Part shown: positions 9,393-17,814 of the stretch, one piece after another
Numbering within the stretch: the stretch's first letter is position 1
Layout of the letters: each line of letters begins with the position of its first letter
Source of the DNA: Candidatus Dormiibacterota bacterium
GTDB taxonomy: Bacteria > Chloroflexota > Dormibacteria > Dormibacterales > Dormibacteraceae
Direction of reading: 5' to 3'
NCBI GenBank assembly: GCA_003139695.1
Contig: PLJM01000016.1
Span: forward strand, 1-44,588
Length of the DNA stretch: 44,588 nucleotides
Position numbers and translations under genes: made by a program
The notes under the pieces: model-generated
Databases searched by the model: none
What the model saw: only the letters and a program-made list of their open reading frames with translations
What the model was told of the DNA's origin: nothing

Positions 9393-10502
9393 GTGTCAGG
9401 TCCCGTTGCGCTCGTGTACGGCGACGAGCTCATGAAGCATCACCTTTCGGATCAGCACCCGCTCCAGCCGATTCGCGTGAAGCTCACGATGGACCTGATC
9501 AAGTCGACAGGGCTCATCGACCACTGCCACATCTTGCCGCCGAGGCGCGCCACGATCAAAGAGCTCGAGCTCGTCCACTCGCCCGAGTACGTGGACCTCG
9601 TGCGCAAGCTCAGCGACCCCGCCGAGCGAACGCGAGTCGATCCGGACAGGATCGAGGCGGCGGGTTTCGGCTCCGCCGACAACCCGATCTCGGATGAGCT
9701 TCACGAAGGCGCCGCGCTGGTGGCGGGCGCGAGCCTGGTCGCGGCTGAGGCGATCGAGAGCGGAGCGGCGCTGCACACCTTCAGCCCCGCTGGCGGGCTG
9801 CACCACGCGCACAGGTCACGCGCCTCGGGTTTCTGCACCTACGACGACCCTGCGATCGCCTGCCGATGGCTAAAGGATCGGGGTCACCGCGTCGCATACG
9901 TCGACGTCGACGTGCACCACGGCGACGGCGTCGAGGGCATCTTCTATGACGATCCCGATGTGCTCACCATCAGCCTGCACGAGAGCGGTCGTCACCTGTT
10001 TCCAGGCACCGGCTTCCCCGAGGACAGCGGCGTCGGGCCCGGCCGCGGATTCGCAGCCAACCTGCCCTTCGAACCCTTCACGTGGGATGAGCCATGGCTG
10101 GAAGCCTTCGAGAAGGTGGTGCCGCCGCTCCTTCGCAAGTTCAAGCCGACGGTTCTCGTCACGCAGGACGGTTGCGATACGCACTACCTCGATCCGCTCG
10201 CTCACCTCGCCGCCACGACTCGCATCTGGCCGCGTGTCGGCAGCGTGTTCCACGAGCTCGCCCACGAGCTGTGCGATGGGCGCTGGCTGGCGCTGGGGGG
10301 TGGAGGCTACGCGATCTACGAGGTGGTGCCGCGCGCATGGACGCTGTTCTTCGCCGAGATGGTCGAACGCCCGGACCTCGCAGCTGATATCAACGACCCG
10401 TCCAGCGTGATTCCACAGGAAGCGGCCCAGGACCGCGTCTGGACCAAGCTGCGCAAGGACCTACATCTCCTGGGCGAGGTGCACGGAATCGACTTCGGCT
10501 AG
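9393..10502 (+). CDS. acuC: AcuC-type class I histone-deacetylase family protein
   Basis: A zinc amidohydrolase of the arginase/deacetylase fold. AcuC relatives deacetylate acetyl-CoA synthetase or other acyl-lysine proteins. Seen in the 369-residue sequence: SPAGGLHHAHRSRASGFC with the catalytic His pair, YVDVDVHHGDGVEGIFY with zinc Asp/His ligands, the LHESGRHLFPGTG loop, QDGCDTHYLDPL and LGGGGY. The GTG start at 9393 gives a normal N terminus (ALVYGDELMKHHL). It is divergent from ftcD. No acetyltransferase or acetyl-CoA synthetase gene is nearby to identify the substrate. Confidence 0.88.
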   Translation: MSGPVALVYGDELMKHHLSDQHPLQPIRVKLTMDLIKSTGLIDHCHILPPRRATIKELELVHSPEYVDLVRKLSDPAERTRVDPDRIEAAGFGSADNPISDELHEGAALVAGASLVAAEAIESGAALHTFSPAGGLHHAHRSRASGFCTYDDPAIACRWLKDRGHRVAYVDVDVHHGDGVEGIFYDDPDVLTISLHESGRHLFPGTGFPEDSGVGPGRGFAANLPFEPFTWDEPWLEAFEKVVPPLLRKFKPTVLVTQDGCDTHYLDPLAHLAATTRIWPRVGSVFHELAHELCDGRWLALGGGGYAIYEVVPRAWTLFFAEMVERPDLAADINDPSSVIPQEAAQDRVWTKLRKDLHLLGEVHGIDFG

Positions 10503-10508
10503 GCGAAC

Positions 10509-10883
10509 CTAAGCGCCCCGCGCAAAGCGAAGCGCTGCCATCGCGACAAACTGCAGCGGTAGCGCGCTCCCGAAAGTCGCTCCGACTGCGGGTGTGACCC
10601 ACGCGATGCCCGGGCCGTGGCGGGAGGACAGCGCGAGCATATAGGCGGCGGACCCCCCCAGCACCAGGACCTGCCAGACGATCGCGATGCTTATCCATCG
10701 GATGAAGGCCGGCCGCGCCTTTTCCACGTCATGCGCCCGCAGCGGCTCGCGGAGAAAGCGGTGGTAGAGCCCGTACTGAATGGCGGCTGCAACCAGGAAA
10801 GCTGCAGCGCCAACCGCCAGGTAGGTGCTGTCGCTCAGCGCTCTCCTACGCGGAGTAGGAGCGGAGGCAGCGCGTGCAAACAC
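10509..10883 (-). CDS. Small membrane protein of unknown function
   Basis: About 124 residues if started at GTG 10883, which overlaps the rpmB 3' end by 38 bases. A CTG at 10838, preceded by GGAGAG, is an alternative giving LSDSTYLAVG at the N terminus. Three hydrophobic segments are visible: TYLAVGAAAFLVAAAIQYGLY, WISIAIVWQVLVLGGSAAYML and a weaker one near the C terminus. I do not recognise a family. It is directly downstream of rpmB on the same strand and converges with acuC across 6 bases. Confidence 0.55.
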   Translation of the reverse strand: MFARAASAPTPRRRALSDSTYLAVGAAAFLVAAAIQYGLYHRFLREPLRAHDVEKARPAFIRWISIAIVWQVLVLGGSAAYMLALSSRHGPGIAWVTPAVGATFGSALPLQFVAMAALRFARGA

Positions 10884-11025
10884 GCGCTCGAACCTGGCGC
10901 CCGCCCACCGTCACCCGCCCCATCTGCAGGTTAGGCATGAACCGGCGGTTGACGCGATTCTTCGCGTGACTGACGTGGTGTCCGTACTGCGGCTCTTTGC
11001 CGCATATCGCGCAACGCTTGGCCAT
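10846..11025 (-). CDS. rpmB: 50S ribosomal protein L28
   Basis: A 59-residue protein. The N terminus MAKRCAICGKEPQYGHHVSH, the central NRRFMPNLQ and the C-terminal ARVCTRCLRS are classic L28; the CxxC pairs at both ends mark the zinc-binding (C+) version. It is divergently oriented from the Asp23 gene, as rpmB commonly is in this asp23-fakA-recG neighbourhood. Its leader contains a perfect 7-bp inverted repeat (see 11069-11087), and a TACAAT -10-like hexamer lies at 11095-11100. Confidence 0.95.
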   Translation of the reverse strand: MAKRCAICGKEPQYGHHVSHAKNRVNRRFMPNLQMGRVTVGGRQVRARVCTRCLRSYSA

Positions 11026-11068
11026 GAGGCACCTTCCGAATTGGGATTACAGATCAGCAGTACCAGCG

Positions 11069-11087
11069 CCGGAACTGACGGTTCCGG
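11069..11087 (-). promoter_or_regulatory. Perfect inverted repeat in the rpmB leader
   Basis: CCGGAAC-TGACG-GTTCCGG, 7-bp arms and a 5-base loop. If transcription starts a few bases after the TACAAT hexamer at 11095-11100 (minus strand), the hairpin lies in the first ~25 bases of the rpmB mRNA. It could instead be an operator in the divergent rpmB/asp23 region. The arms are 5 bases apart, not the 4 of a LexA box. Confidence 0.5.
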
Positions 11088-11094
11088 ACACCGA

Positions 11095-11100
11095 ATTGTA
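11095..11100 (-). promoter_or_regulatory. Candidate -10 element for rpmB
   Basis: Reads GG-TACAAT-TCG on the minus strand. The surrounding GGTAnAAT-type sequence is nearly the same as the one before rpmF (GGTAAAATTCG). No convincing -35 is visible. Confidence 0.4.
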
Positions 11101-11113
11101 CCATGGGCACTCC

Positions 11114-11491
11114 ATGAGCTCGAAGACCCCGACTGCGCTTGGCGAAGCTCGCCAGTGGGGCCGTGTGGAGGTCTTTCCGTCGGCTGTGGCCGCCATCGCC
11201 GGCCACGCCGCCCTTGGCTGCTACGGCATCACGGGCATGGCGGCGCGCGGCCTGCGCGACGGGGTGGCCGAGCTGCTCCACCGCGGCAGCGAGGACCGTG
11301 GCGTGGAGGTCGTCGAAGCCGAAGGCGGTCTGGCCATCGACGTGTACGTGATCGTCCAATACGGCATCCGCATCTCGGAAGTCGCCCACAACCTGCAAGA
11401 GGCCGTCAAGTTCGCTGTGGAACGCTCGGTCAACGTGCCGGTCGTGGAGGTCAATGTCAACGTGCAAGGCGTCAGGGAAGAGCGGCGCTGA
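11114..11491 (+). CDS. Asp23/Gls24 family envelope stress response protein
   Basis: 125 residues from ATG 11114. Asp23/Gls24 signature: GRVEVFPSAVAAIAGHAALGCYGITGMAARG, then GLAIDVYVIVQYGIRISEVAHNLQEAVKFAVE and the C-terminal VPVVEVNVNVQGVR. The family is cytoplasmic or membrane-associated and linked to envelope homeostasis, but its biochemical role is unclear. It starts a conserved set, Asp23-FakA-DegV: the next gene begins 3 bases after its stop. In-frame codons extend further upstream but lack family similarity, so the internal ATG is chosen. Confidence 0.9.
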   Translation: MSSKTPTALGEARQWGRVEVFPSAVAAIAGHAALGCYGITGMAARGLRDGVAELLHRGSEDRGVEVVEAEGGLAIDVYVIVQYGIRISEVAHNLQEAVKFAVERSVNVPVVEVNVNVQGVREERR

Positions 11492-11494
11492 GCC

Positions 11495-13126
11495 ATGGCT
11501 TCTAATCGGCCCGTCGGGGTGGACGGACCCCTTTTCAAGCAGGCCCTGCTGGGCAGCCTGAGCTGGCTGGCGGCCAACCACGAGGAGGCCAACCGGCTCA
11601 ACGTGTTTCCGGTCCCCGATGGCGACACCGGCACCAACATGCTCTTGACGCTTCAGTCGGCGGTCGAGGACATCAAGGACTCGAACGCGGCCGAGGTGAG
11701 CAAGATCGCGAAGCTCGCATCGCACGGTAGCCTGATGGGCGCCCGCGGCAACTCGGGCGTCATCCTGTCGCAGATCTTCAGAGGGTTTGCTCGCGCCGTC
11801 GAGGGCAAGAGCTCGCTGACGCCCCGGGAGCTCGCTGCCGCCTTCGAGGAGGCTGCGAACGCCGCCTACCGGGCCGTCAACAAGCCGACCGAGGGCACGA
11901 TCCTGACGGTCGCGCGCGAGGCGGGTCGTGCCGCCACCGCGGCCGCCGCCAGCCCTGACGCCACGGTGCCGAGCGTCATCGCTGCAGCCGCGACTGGTGC
12001 CCGCGACGCAGTCTTGAAGACCCCCAGCCAGCTGCAGATCCTCCGCGAGGCCGGCGTGGTCGACGCGGGCGGCTTCGGCCTGCAGGTGATCCTCGAGGGG
12101 ATGCTCAAGACGGTCGAGGAGTCGGCGTTCCTCGCCTCGACCACCCAGACGAGCACCAAGCCACAGCCGTCGCAGGTTGCGTTCGAGCTTCCGGAGGGTG
12201 GGTGGGGCTACTGCACGGAGTTCTTGATCGAAGGCAACGGCCTGGACCTCGACGTCATTCGAAATCAGATCGAGTCGCTTGGCAACTCCGTGCTTGTCGT
12301 CGGAGAGCCAGAGCTCGTCAAGGTGCACGTCCACACCGACGATCCCACCCGCGTGATCACGCTGGCCGGAGGCTACGGCAAGCTGCTGAAGCTGAACGTC
12401 GGCGACATGTCGACGCAGCACAAGCGAATCATCGAAGGCGGCCGTGGTGCCGCGAAGCCTCCACGACCAAATGGCGCAGGCGTTGTCGCGGTCGTTGCGG
12501 GCAACGGCCTGGTGGAGATTTTTCGCGGCCTGGGTGTCGATGCGATTGTTGAAGGCGGGCAGTCCATGAACCCGAGCACGCAGGACATGCTCATCGCGAT
12601 CGAGGCGCTCCCATACCAGGAGGTCATTCTTCTGCCCAACAATCGCAACGTCGTTCTTGCCGCCAAGCAGGTGACCGGGCTAACTCAAAAGAAGGTCTAC
12701 ATCGTCGAGACCCACAGCGTGCCGCAGGGCGTGGCCGCTGTCGTCGCGTTTCGCCCCGATCGAACCGGCGCCGAGAACGCGGCGACGATGAAGGGCGAGG
12801 CCGAACGGGTGCAGACGATCGAGGTGACGCACGCGGTCCGCGATACCCGCTCCAACGGCCTGAAGGTCAAGAAGGGCGACGTGATCGGGCTCATCAACGA
12901 CAAGCTCGAGTTTGCCGGCGGCGACTACGCGGACGTCGTCAACAAGGCGCTGGGCAAGCTCGGCCCCGATTCCTACGAGCTCGTGACCGTGTACAGGGGC
13001 GAGGGCGCCAGCGACGATGAGCTCGCGAGCCTGCAGTCCTCGATCCAATCGAGCTTCCCCGGTCTCGAGGTTGAGGTGCAGCAGGGCGGCCAGCAGCATT
13101 ACCCGTTCATCCTGTCGGTCGAGTAA
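11495..13126 (+). CDS. fakA: Fatty-acid kinase FakA-like (DAK1/DegV-partner) protein
   Basis: A 543-residue protein. The N-terminal kinase-like domain has VFPVPDGDTGTNM (nucleotide/metal binding, residues 38-49), SHGSLMGARGNSGVILSQI and VVDAGGFGLQ, as in the DhaL/DAK family. The C-terminal half (GVVAVVAGNGLVEIFRGLGVDAIVEGGQSMNPS...) is the DegV-like domain found in FakA. In Firmicutes FakA phosphorylates fatty acids held by DegV-type FakB proteins, which feeds phospholipid synthesis; the adjacent DegV gene makes that role likely here. It lies 3 bases after Asp23. Confidence 0.88.
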   Translation: MASNRPVGVDGPLFKQALLGSLSWLAANHEEANRLNVFPVPDGDTGTNMLLTLQSAVEDIKDSNAAEVSKIAKLASHGSLMGARGNSGVILSQIFRGFARAVEGKSSLTPRELAAAFEEAANAAYRAVNKPTEGTILTVAREAGRAATAAAASPDATVPSVIAAAATGARDAVLKTPSQLQILREAGVVDAGGFGLQVILEGMLKTVEESAFLASTTQTSTKPQPSQVAFELPEGGWGYCTEFLIEGNGLDLDVIRNQIESLGNSVLVVGEPELVKVHVHTDDPTRVITLAGGYGKLLKLNVGDMSTQHKRIIEGGRGAAKPPRPNGAGVVAVVAGNGLVEIFRGLGVDAIVEGGQSMNPSTQDMLIAIEALPYQEVILLPNNRNVVLAAKQVTGLTQKKVYIVETHSVPQGVAAVVAFRPDRTGAENAATMKGEAERVQTIEVTHAVRDTRSNGLKVKKGDVIGLINDKLEFAGGDYADVVNKALGKLGPDSYELVTVYRGEGASDDELASLQSSIQSSFPGLEVEVQQGGQQHYPFILSVE

Positions 13127-13161
13127 GCGACGCTGAAGCGCCGGGTGCGCGCAGGGCACAT

Positions 13162-13986
13162 TTGAGAAGCTTCGCGGTGGTCACCGACTCCACCGCCGAC
13201 CTACCGAAAGAGTGGCGCGAGCGCTACGACATCGAGGTCGTGCCGCTGAAGGTTCTGTTCGGCACCGAGACCTTCCGCGACGGCGTCGACATCGACAACG
13301 AGGAGTTCTTCCGCAGGCTCTCGACGGCGACGAAGCTGCCCACCACATCAGCCCCTTCCCCAGGCGAGTTCGCCGAAGTCTACGAGCGATTGGCGAAGGA
13401 TCACGATGGCTGCATCTCGATCCACATCGGCGCTCAGCTTTCCGCCACAGCGGAGGCGGCGCGGGTCGGCGCTCAATCGGTCGAGGGATTCAAGGTGAAC
13501 GTCATCGACAGCGAGACCGTGACGTTCCCCATGGCTTTCCTGTGCCGGATCGCAGCGCAATGCGAGAGCCTGGATCAGGCGACCGAGGCTGTGACGCAGC
13601 GCGTGCCGAAATGCATGGTGCTCGCGCTGTTGGACACGCTCAAGTACCTCGAGATGGGCGGGAGGATGAGCCGCGCGGCGGCCGTGGTCGGCACGATGCT
13701 CAATGTCAAACCGCTGCTGCTCGTCGCGGATCGCGAGATCAAGCCTGTGGAGCGGGTTCGCACGCGGTCGCGCGCGATACCGCGGATGGTGGAGTTCTTC
13801 CGTAACGACCTGCCTGTAGAGCACGTGGCTGTGGTCCACGCACAAGCCGCCGACGAGGCCGAGGAGATCGCCGCAGGGCTGCGCAAAGAGCTCCCTGATT
13901 TCGAGATCACCATCGGCCAGATCGGCTCGGTGCTGGGCACGCACACAGGACCGAAGGCCCTGGGCCTCGTCTACATCAAGAAGTAG
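13162..13986 (+). CDS. DegV family fatty-acid-binding protein (FakB-like)
   Basis: 274 residues beginning at TTG 13162. VVTDSTADLP at the N terminus, PTTSAPSPGEF, IHIGAQLSATAEAARVG and the later LKYLEMGGRMSRAAAVVGTMLNVKPLL are hallmark DegV segments that surround the bound acyl chain. It probably presents fatty acids to the FakA-like kinase encoded 35 bases upstream. Its last 11 bases overlap the convergent MpaB-like gene, leaving no room for a separate terminator between them. Confidence 0.93.
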   Translation: MRSFAVVTDSTADLPKEWRERYDIEVVPLKVLFGTETFRDGVDIDNEEFFRRLSTATKLPTTSAPSPGEFAEVYERLAKDHDGCISIHIGAQLSATAEAARVGAQSVEGFKVNVIDSETVTFPMAFLCRIAAQCESLDQATEAVTQRVPKCMVLALLDTLKYLEMGGRMSRAAAVVGTMLNVKPLLLVADREIKPVERVRTRSRAIPRMVEFFRNDLPVEHVAVVHAQAADEAEEIAAGLRKELPDFEITIGQIGSVLGTHTGPKALGLVYIKK

Positions 13987-14752
13987 CGAGCTTTACGTTG
14001 CGGCCCGGCAGTGGCCATACGCGGAACACCGGGGGCGTCATCGCGACCACGCGCGGCAGAGTACGCACCGCAAACCGATAGGCACGTTGCCGGCCGGCGC
14101 CCCAGGCGAGGCCGTACGACTCGCGTAGGACGGGAGGCAGCAAACCGGCGGTGATCACCTCCATCGGAATCATCGCTGGACCTGGCAGCAATCGCGTGGG
14201 CGGCCTCAGAACCAACTTTGCGAGCCCGAGTGCCCTGTCGTCGATGCGCAGCCCGCTCTCCAGCATGTCGTGCAGGTAGGACTCGAAATCCAGCAGCGTC
14301 GTGGGAAACCGATCTGGGGGAATGCCCAGCAGCTCGCCCAGCAGCTTGAACTCCTGGTAGAAGTCCTCGCGCTCTCGCGGAAGGAGCGGCCTGACGAAAG
14401 TCTCGTAGGTGACTAAAGACGTGTCCATCAACGTCGCGTGCACCCACAGCAGCAGGTCTGGATCCAGCGCCCGATAATCGCGACCCTTCACGCGCGCGTG
14501 GACCTGGTTGACCCCCCGGGCCGCCGCCAGCGCCGTCTCGCGATCGCCGAACACGATCGCCATGGTCATGAGGATCGTCCTGCGCAACCGACGGAGCGGG
14601 TGCGCGCGGAAGTCCGAATGCTCATCCACCCCCGCTGCCACCTTGGGATGGGCGAGCTGCATGAGCAGCGCCCTGCCGCCGCCGAGGAAAAGCACGTTCT
14701 CACGGTTGACCCGGCGGGTGATCGAATCCTCGCTGTAAAGGCCGGGCTTCAT
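13976..14752 (-). CDS. Oxygenase MpaB family protein (DUF2236)
   Basis: 258 residues. The N-terminal VNRENVLFLGGGRALLMQLAHPKVAAGVDEHS and the following RRLRRTILMTMAIVFGD, VHARVKG and LLLWVHATLMDTSL match DUF2236 / ER-bound oxygenase MpaB / rubber-oxygenase-like haem proteins. Actual substrate unknown. The start codon is 6 bases after a TTTAAT hexamer (14759-14764), suggesting a leaderless mRNA. It shares a 34-base divergent promoter region with the COG4280-like gene and overlaps degV at its 3' end. Confidence 0.85.
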   Translation of the reverse strand: MKPGLYSEDSITRRVNRENVLFLGGGRALLMQLAHPKVAAGVDEHSDFRAHPLRRLRRTILMTMAIVFGDRETALAAARGVNQVHARVKGRDYRALDPDLLLWVHATLMDTSLVTYETFVRPLLPREREDFYQEFKLLGELLGIPPDRFPTTLLDFESYLHDMLESGLRIDDRALGLAKLVLRPPTRLLPGPAMIPMEVITAGLLPPVLRESYGLAWGAGRQRAYRFAVRTLPRVVAMTPPVFRVWPLPGRNVKLATS

Positions 14753-14786
14753 CGCCCCATTAAACCGCTATAAGCTCTGAAGAGAG

Positions 14787-15521
14787 ATGTACGCGCAGCT
14801 GCTCACCTTCGGCGCGGCGTTCCTGGGCTCGGCCGTCGAGTCGGTCGAGGCGCTCACGATCGTGCTCGCCGTCGGCCTCACACGAGGCTGGCGATCTCCG
14901 CTTTACGGCACGGTCGTGGCCCTGGTCGCGCTCGCCATCCTCGTCCTGGTCTTCGGCCAGCTCATCGTGACCCGTGTCCCCGAGCTGACGCTGAAGCTCA
15001 TCATCGGCACCCTGATCGTTCTCTTCGGCCTGCGCTGGCTGCACAAGGCCATCCTTCGATCCGCCGGCGTCATCGCCATGCATGACGAGAACAAGTCCTA
15101 CGAGGAGACGCTCAAGGAGCTTCACGGAAGCGTGCTCCGCCAGGATTGGGTCGCGTTCGTCATCGCGCTGAAAGGCGTCTTCCTCGAGGGCATGGAGGTC
15201 GTCTTCATCGTCGTGGCCGTCGGCGGGACCAGTGGCAGCGGCGGGCTGCCGATCGCCGTCGCCGGAGGTTTGCTGGCGATGATCGTGATCGCCGTCACCG
15301 GTGTGATTGTTCGCAAGCCTCTCGCACAGGTGCCTGAGAACACGCTGAAGTACGCGGTCGGCGTCGTCCTCGCCAGCATCGGGACCTTCTGGGCCGCGGA
15401 GGGCATGGGAGCCACCTGGCCCCTGGACCTCGCCTCCGTCCTGGGCCTCGCCGCGATCTACTTCGGAGCGTCACGGGTGGCCGTGATGATGATTCGCAGG
15501 CGCAAGCCGGTGATGGCATGA
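14787..15521 (+). CDS. COG4280-like polytopic membrane protein, possible cation transporter
   Basis: 244 residues with about seven membrane segments. Two related motifs occur in comparable helices: FLGSAVESVEALTIVLAVG near the N terminus and KGVFLEGMEVVFIVVAVGG after the central loop. This duplicated acidic-glycine helix recalls the REGxE helices of FTR1-type permeases and the ExGD repeats of GDT1-type transporters, so a metal-cation role is plausible but unproven. TATAAG at 14769-14774 and GAAGAGAG before the ATG give a promoter and a ribosome site. Its stop overlaps the next gene by 4 bases (ATGA). Confidence 0.7.
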   Translation: MYAQLLTFGAAFLGSAVESVEALTIVLAVGLTRGWRSPLYGTVVALVALAILVLVFGQLIVTRVPELTLKLIIGTLIVLFGLRWLHKAILRSAGVIAMHDENKSYEETLKELHGSVLRQDWVAFVIALKGVFLEGMEVVFIVVAVGGTSGSGGLPIAVAGGLLAMIVIAVTGVIVRKPLAQVPENTLKYAVGVVLASIGTFWAAEGMGATWPLDLASVLGLAAIYFGASRVAVMMIRRRKPVMA

Positions 15522-15733
15522 GGTTCCTCCGCGCCGCTGTTGCCGAGGTGATCGGCCTCTTCGTCGGCGATTGGGCGCAGACCGGGGTAAGCGTCGGGAT
15601 CCTCGGAATCGGCTGGTTCGTGCTCAGCCGCATCCACGTGGCCGGCATTGCGTTCTTGATTGCAATCGCGCTCGCGGCTCAGATCGTCTACGCGACGACC
15701 CTCGAGGCGCGCGAGCGTGCCGGACGAAGCTGA
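15518..15733 (+). CDS. Small membrane protein coupled to the COG4280-like gene
   Basis: 71 residues, starting in an ATGA overlap with the preceding membrane protein. Hydrophobic segments VGILGIGWFVLSRI and VAGIAFLIAIALAAQIVYA suggest two membrane spans, with a charged C-terminal tail (EARERAGRS). I do not recognise the family. Translational coupling suggests it is an accessory subunit of the upstream membrane protein. Its TGA stop overlaps the probable CTG start of recG. Confidence 0.65.
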   Translation: MRFLRAAVAEVIGLFVGDWAQTGVSVGILGIGWFVLSRIHVAGIAFLIAIALAAQIVYATTLEARERAGRS

Positions 15734-17805
15734 CCCCAGCACAGCCACTTAGGGCGTCGGCCGGACTCGGTTCTCCGGTCACCGAGCTACCCAAGGTCGG
15801 GCCGGTTGACGCGGCGAGGCTCGCCAAGCTCGGCGTGCTCACGGTTCGCGATCTCCTCATGCACCTGCCCTTCGGTTGGGACCAATACGGAGAGCCGACA
15901 GCAGTCTCGCAGCTGATCGACGGCAAGCAGGCGACCGTGGTCGGAACCATCGCATCGATCGCCGCGAAGCGCTCGATGAGGAAAAAGCTGCAGCTCACCG
16001 AAGCGACATTGAAGGACGACGCTGGCGGCGTCCTCAGGTTGGTGTGGTTCCATCAGCCGTACCTGGTCAACCAGCTGCACCAGGGCGATCGGATCGCCGT
16101 GGCCGGGATGGTGAAGGGAAGGTACGGCGTCCACGAGATGAGCAACCCGCTCCAGGAGAAGATCGACGGCGGGGGACCCAAGCGAATTCGTGACCTCATG
16201 CCCAGGTACCACCTGGTGCAGGGCCTGTCATCGAAGAAGGTCGCGGCCTGGATCGATTCGGTGATCGGGCTGGCGGGCGAGCTGGAGGACGTGCTGTCCG
16301 ACGACGTGCGCGAAAGGCACCATCTGCTCCCGGTCGCCGAAGCGGTCCGGATGGGCCATCAACCCGACAACCAGCTCGAGTGGAAGATGGCGCGTCACCG
16401 GATGGCTTTCGCAGAGCTGTTCGAGCTCCAGGCCACCTTCGCCTTGATGCGAGCCGGCCTCGCCGCGGAACCCGCCGAGCCGATCCCCTACCGCCAGGAG
16501 GTCATCGAGGCGTTCAAGACCGGGCTGGGCTTTGAGCTCACGAAAGCGCAGCGGCGCTCCACCTGGGAGGCGTTCAAGGACATGGATCGCCACGAGCCGA
16601 TGAACCGGCTTCTCAACGGCGATGTCGGCTCTGGCAAGACGGCGGTCGCAGCGGCGTGCGCTGCGATGGCGCATGCGGCCGGCTTTCAAACGGTGGTGAT
16701 GGCGCCGACCGAGATCCTCGCGCGCCAGCACCTGCACAAATTTCGCGCCTATCTCGAGGACAGCTTTCCCGGCCTGGCCGTCGAGCTGCTGGTCAGCGGC
16801 CAGAGCGCGGCGGAGCGCCGGCGTGTCAAGTCCGCCGCGGCGTCGGGCCAATGCGCCCTCGTGGTCGGCACCCACGCCTTGATTGAGGAGGACGTTGAGC
16901 TCGCCAACCTCGGCCTTGCGATCGTGGACGAGCAGCACCGATTCGGCACCCGACAGCGTGAGCTCTTGCGCCAGAAGGGCCGCGGCCGCCCGCACTTCAT
17001 GGCCATGACCGCCACGCCGATCCCGCGCACGCTCGCGCTCGCGTTGTATGGGGAGATGTCGGTTTCGGTGATCGACGAGCTGCCCCCGGGCCGCTCGCCT
17101 GTCCAGACGGAGGTCGTGGCGCCGGACGGCCGGCGGCGCGCTTACGAGCTGGTGCGCGAGCAGGTGCGCCTCGGTCGCCAGGCCTTTGTCATCTGCCCGC
17201 TCATCGAGGAATCCGAGGTGTTGGTGGCGCGGTCTGCGACCGCCGAGTTCGAACGGCTCAAGGCAGACGTCTTCCCCGACCTGCAGGTGGGGCTGGTGCA
17301 CGGGCGATTGAAGAACAAGGACGAGGTGATGAGTGCGTTCGTCAAGGGCGATATCCAGGTCCTGGTCGCGACGGCGGTCGTCGAGGTGGGCGTCGATGTG
17401 CCCAACGCGACGGTGATGATGATCGAGGGCGCAGAGCGTTTCGGGCTGGCCCAGCTCCACCAGTTTCGGGGACGTGTTGGCCGCGGCGCCGGCCAGAGTC
17501 ACTGCTTGCTCTTGTCGGACGATCCATCGGAGCCGACGCTGGAACGCCTGAGCCTGCTGACGCGAATCCGCGACGGGTTCAGGCTGGCGGAGGAGGACAT
17601 GCGCATCCGGGGCATGGGGGAGCTGATGGGGCCGCGACAGCACGGCATGTCCGACGTCGCGATGCAGGCGCTGGAGCAGCCTGAGTTGCTTAGCGACGTG
17701 CGTGAGGAAGCGGAGCGCGTGCTCGAGTCGGACCCCGGCTTCGCGAATCACCCGGTGCTCAAGGCTGCCGTCGCCAACCGCCTCGACCAAACCTCGATCA
17801 GCTAA
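15730..17805 (+). CDS. recG: ATP-dependent DNA helicase RecG
   Basis: Branch-migration helicase for stalled forks and recombination intermediates. About 691 residues, the usual length (E. coli 693). N terminus SPVTELPKVGPVDAARLAKLG (HhH-like), OB wedge domain around 15920-16190, then the helicase core: GDVGSGKT (Walker A), DEQHRFGTRQ (DExH), TATPIPRTLAL, and QFRGRVGRG. No ATG, GTG or TTG lies near the homology start. The only candidate is CTG 15730, which overlaps the previous TGA stop as CTGA. Reading further upstream in frame runs into the previous gene's shadow. Confidence 0.93.
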   Translation: MTPAQPLRASAGLGSPVTELPKVGPVDAARLAKLGVLTVRDLLMHLPFGWDQYGEPTAVSQLIDGKQATVVGTIASIAAKRSMRKKLQLTEATLKDDAGGVLRLVWFHQPYLVNQLHQGDRIAVAGMVKGRYGVHEMSNPLQEKIDGGGPKRIRDLMPRYHLVQGLSSKKVAAWIDSVIGLAGELEDVLSDDVRERHHLLPVAEAVRMGHQPDNQLEWKMARHRMAFAELFELQATFALMRAGLAAEPAEPIPYRQEVIEAFKTGLGFELTKAQRRSTWEAFKDMDRHEPMNRLLNGDVGSGKTAVAAACAAMAHAAGFQTVVMAPTEILARQHLHKFRAYLEDSFPGLAVELLVSGQSAAERRRVKSAAASGQCALVVGTHALIEEDVELANLGLAIVDEQHRFGTRQRELLRQKGRGRPHFMAMTATPIPRTLALALYGEMSVSVIDELPPGRSPVQTEVVAPDGRRRAYELVREQVRLGRQAFVICPLIEESEVLVARSATAEFERLKADVFPDLQVGLVHGRLKNKDEVMSAFVKGDIQVLVATAVVEVGVDVPNATVMMIEGAERFGLAQLHQFRGRVGRGAGQSHCLLLSDDPSEPTLERLSLLTRIRDGFRLAEEDMRIRGMGELMGPRQHGMSDVAMQALEQPELLSDVREEAERVLESDPGFANHPVLKAAVANRLDQTSIS

Positions 17806-17814
17806 ATTGGCCTC

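Noticed and set aside
11069..11087. LexA box in the rpmB/asp23 region
   Set aside because: The GAAC and GTTC halves are separated by 5 bases, not 4.
11054..12421. 455-codon minus-strand frame opposite Asp23/FakA
   Set aside because: Shadow of well-supported plus-strand genes; no recognisable domain.
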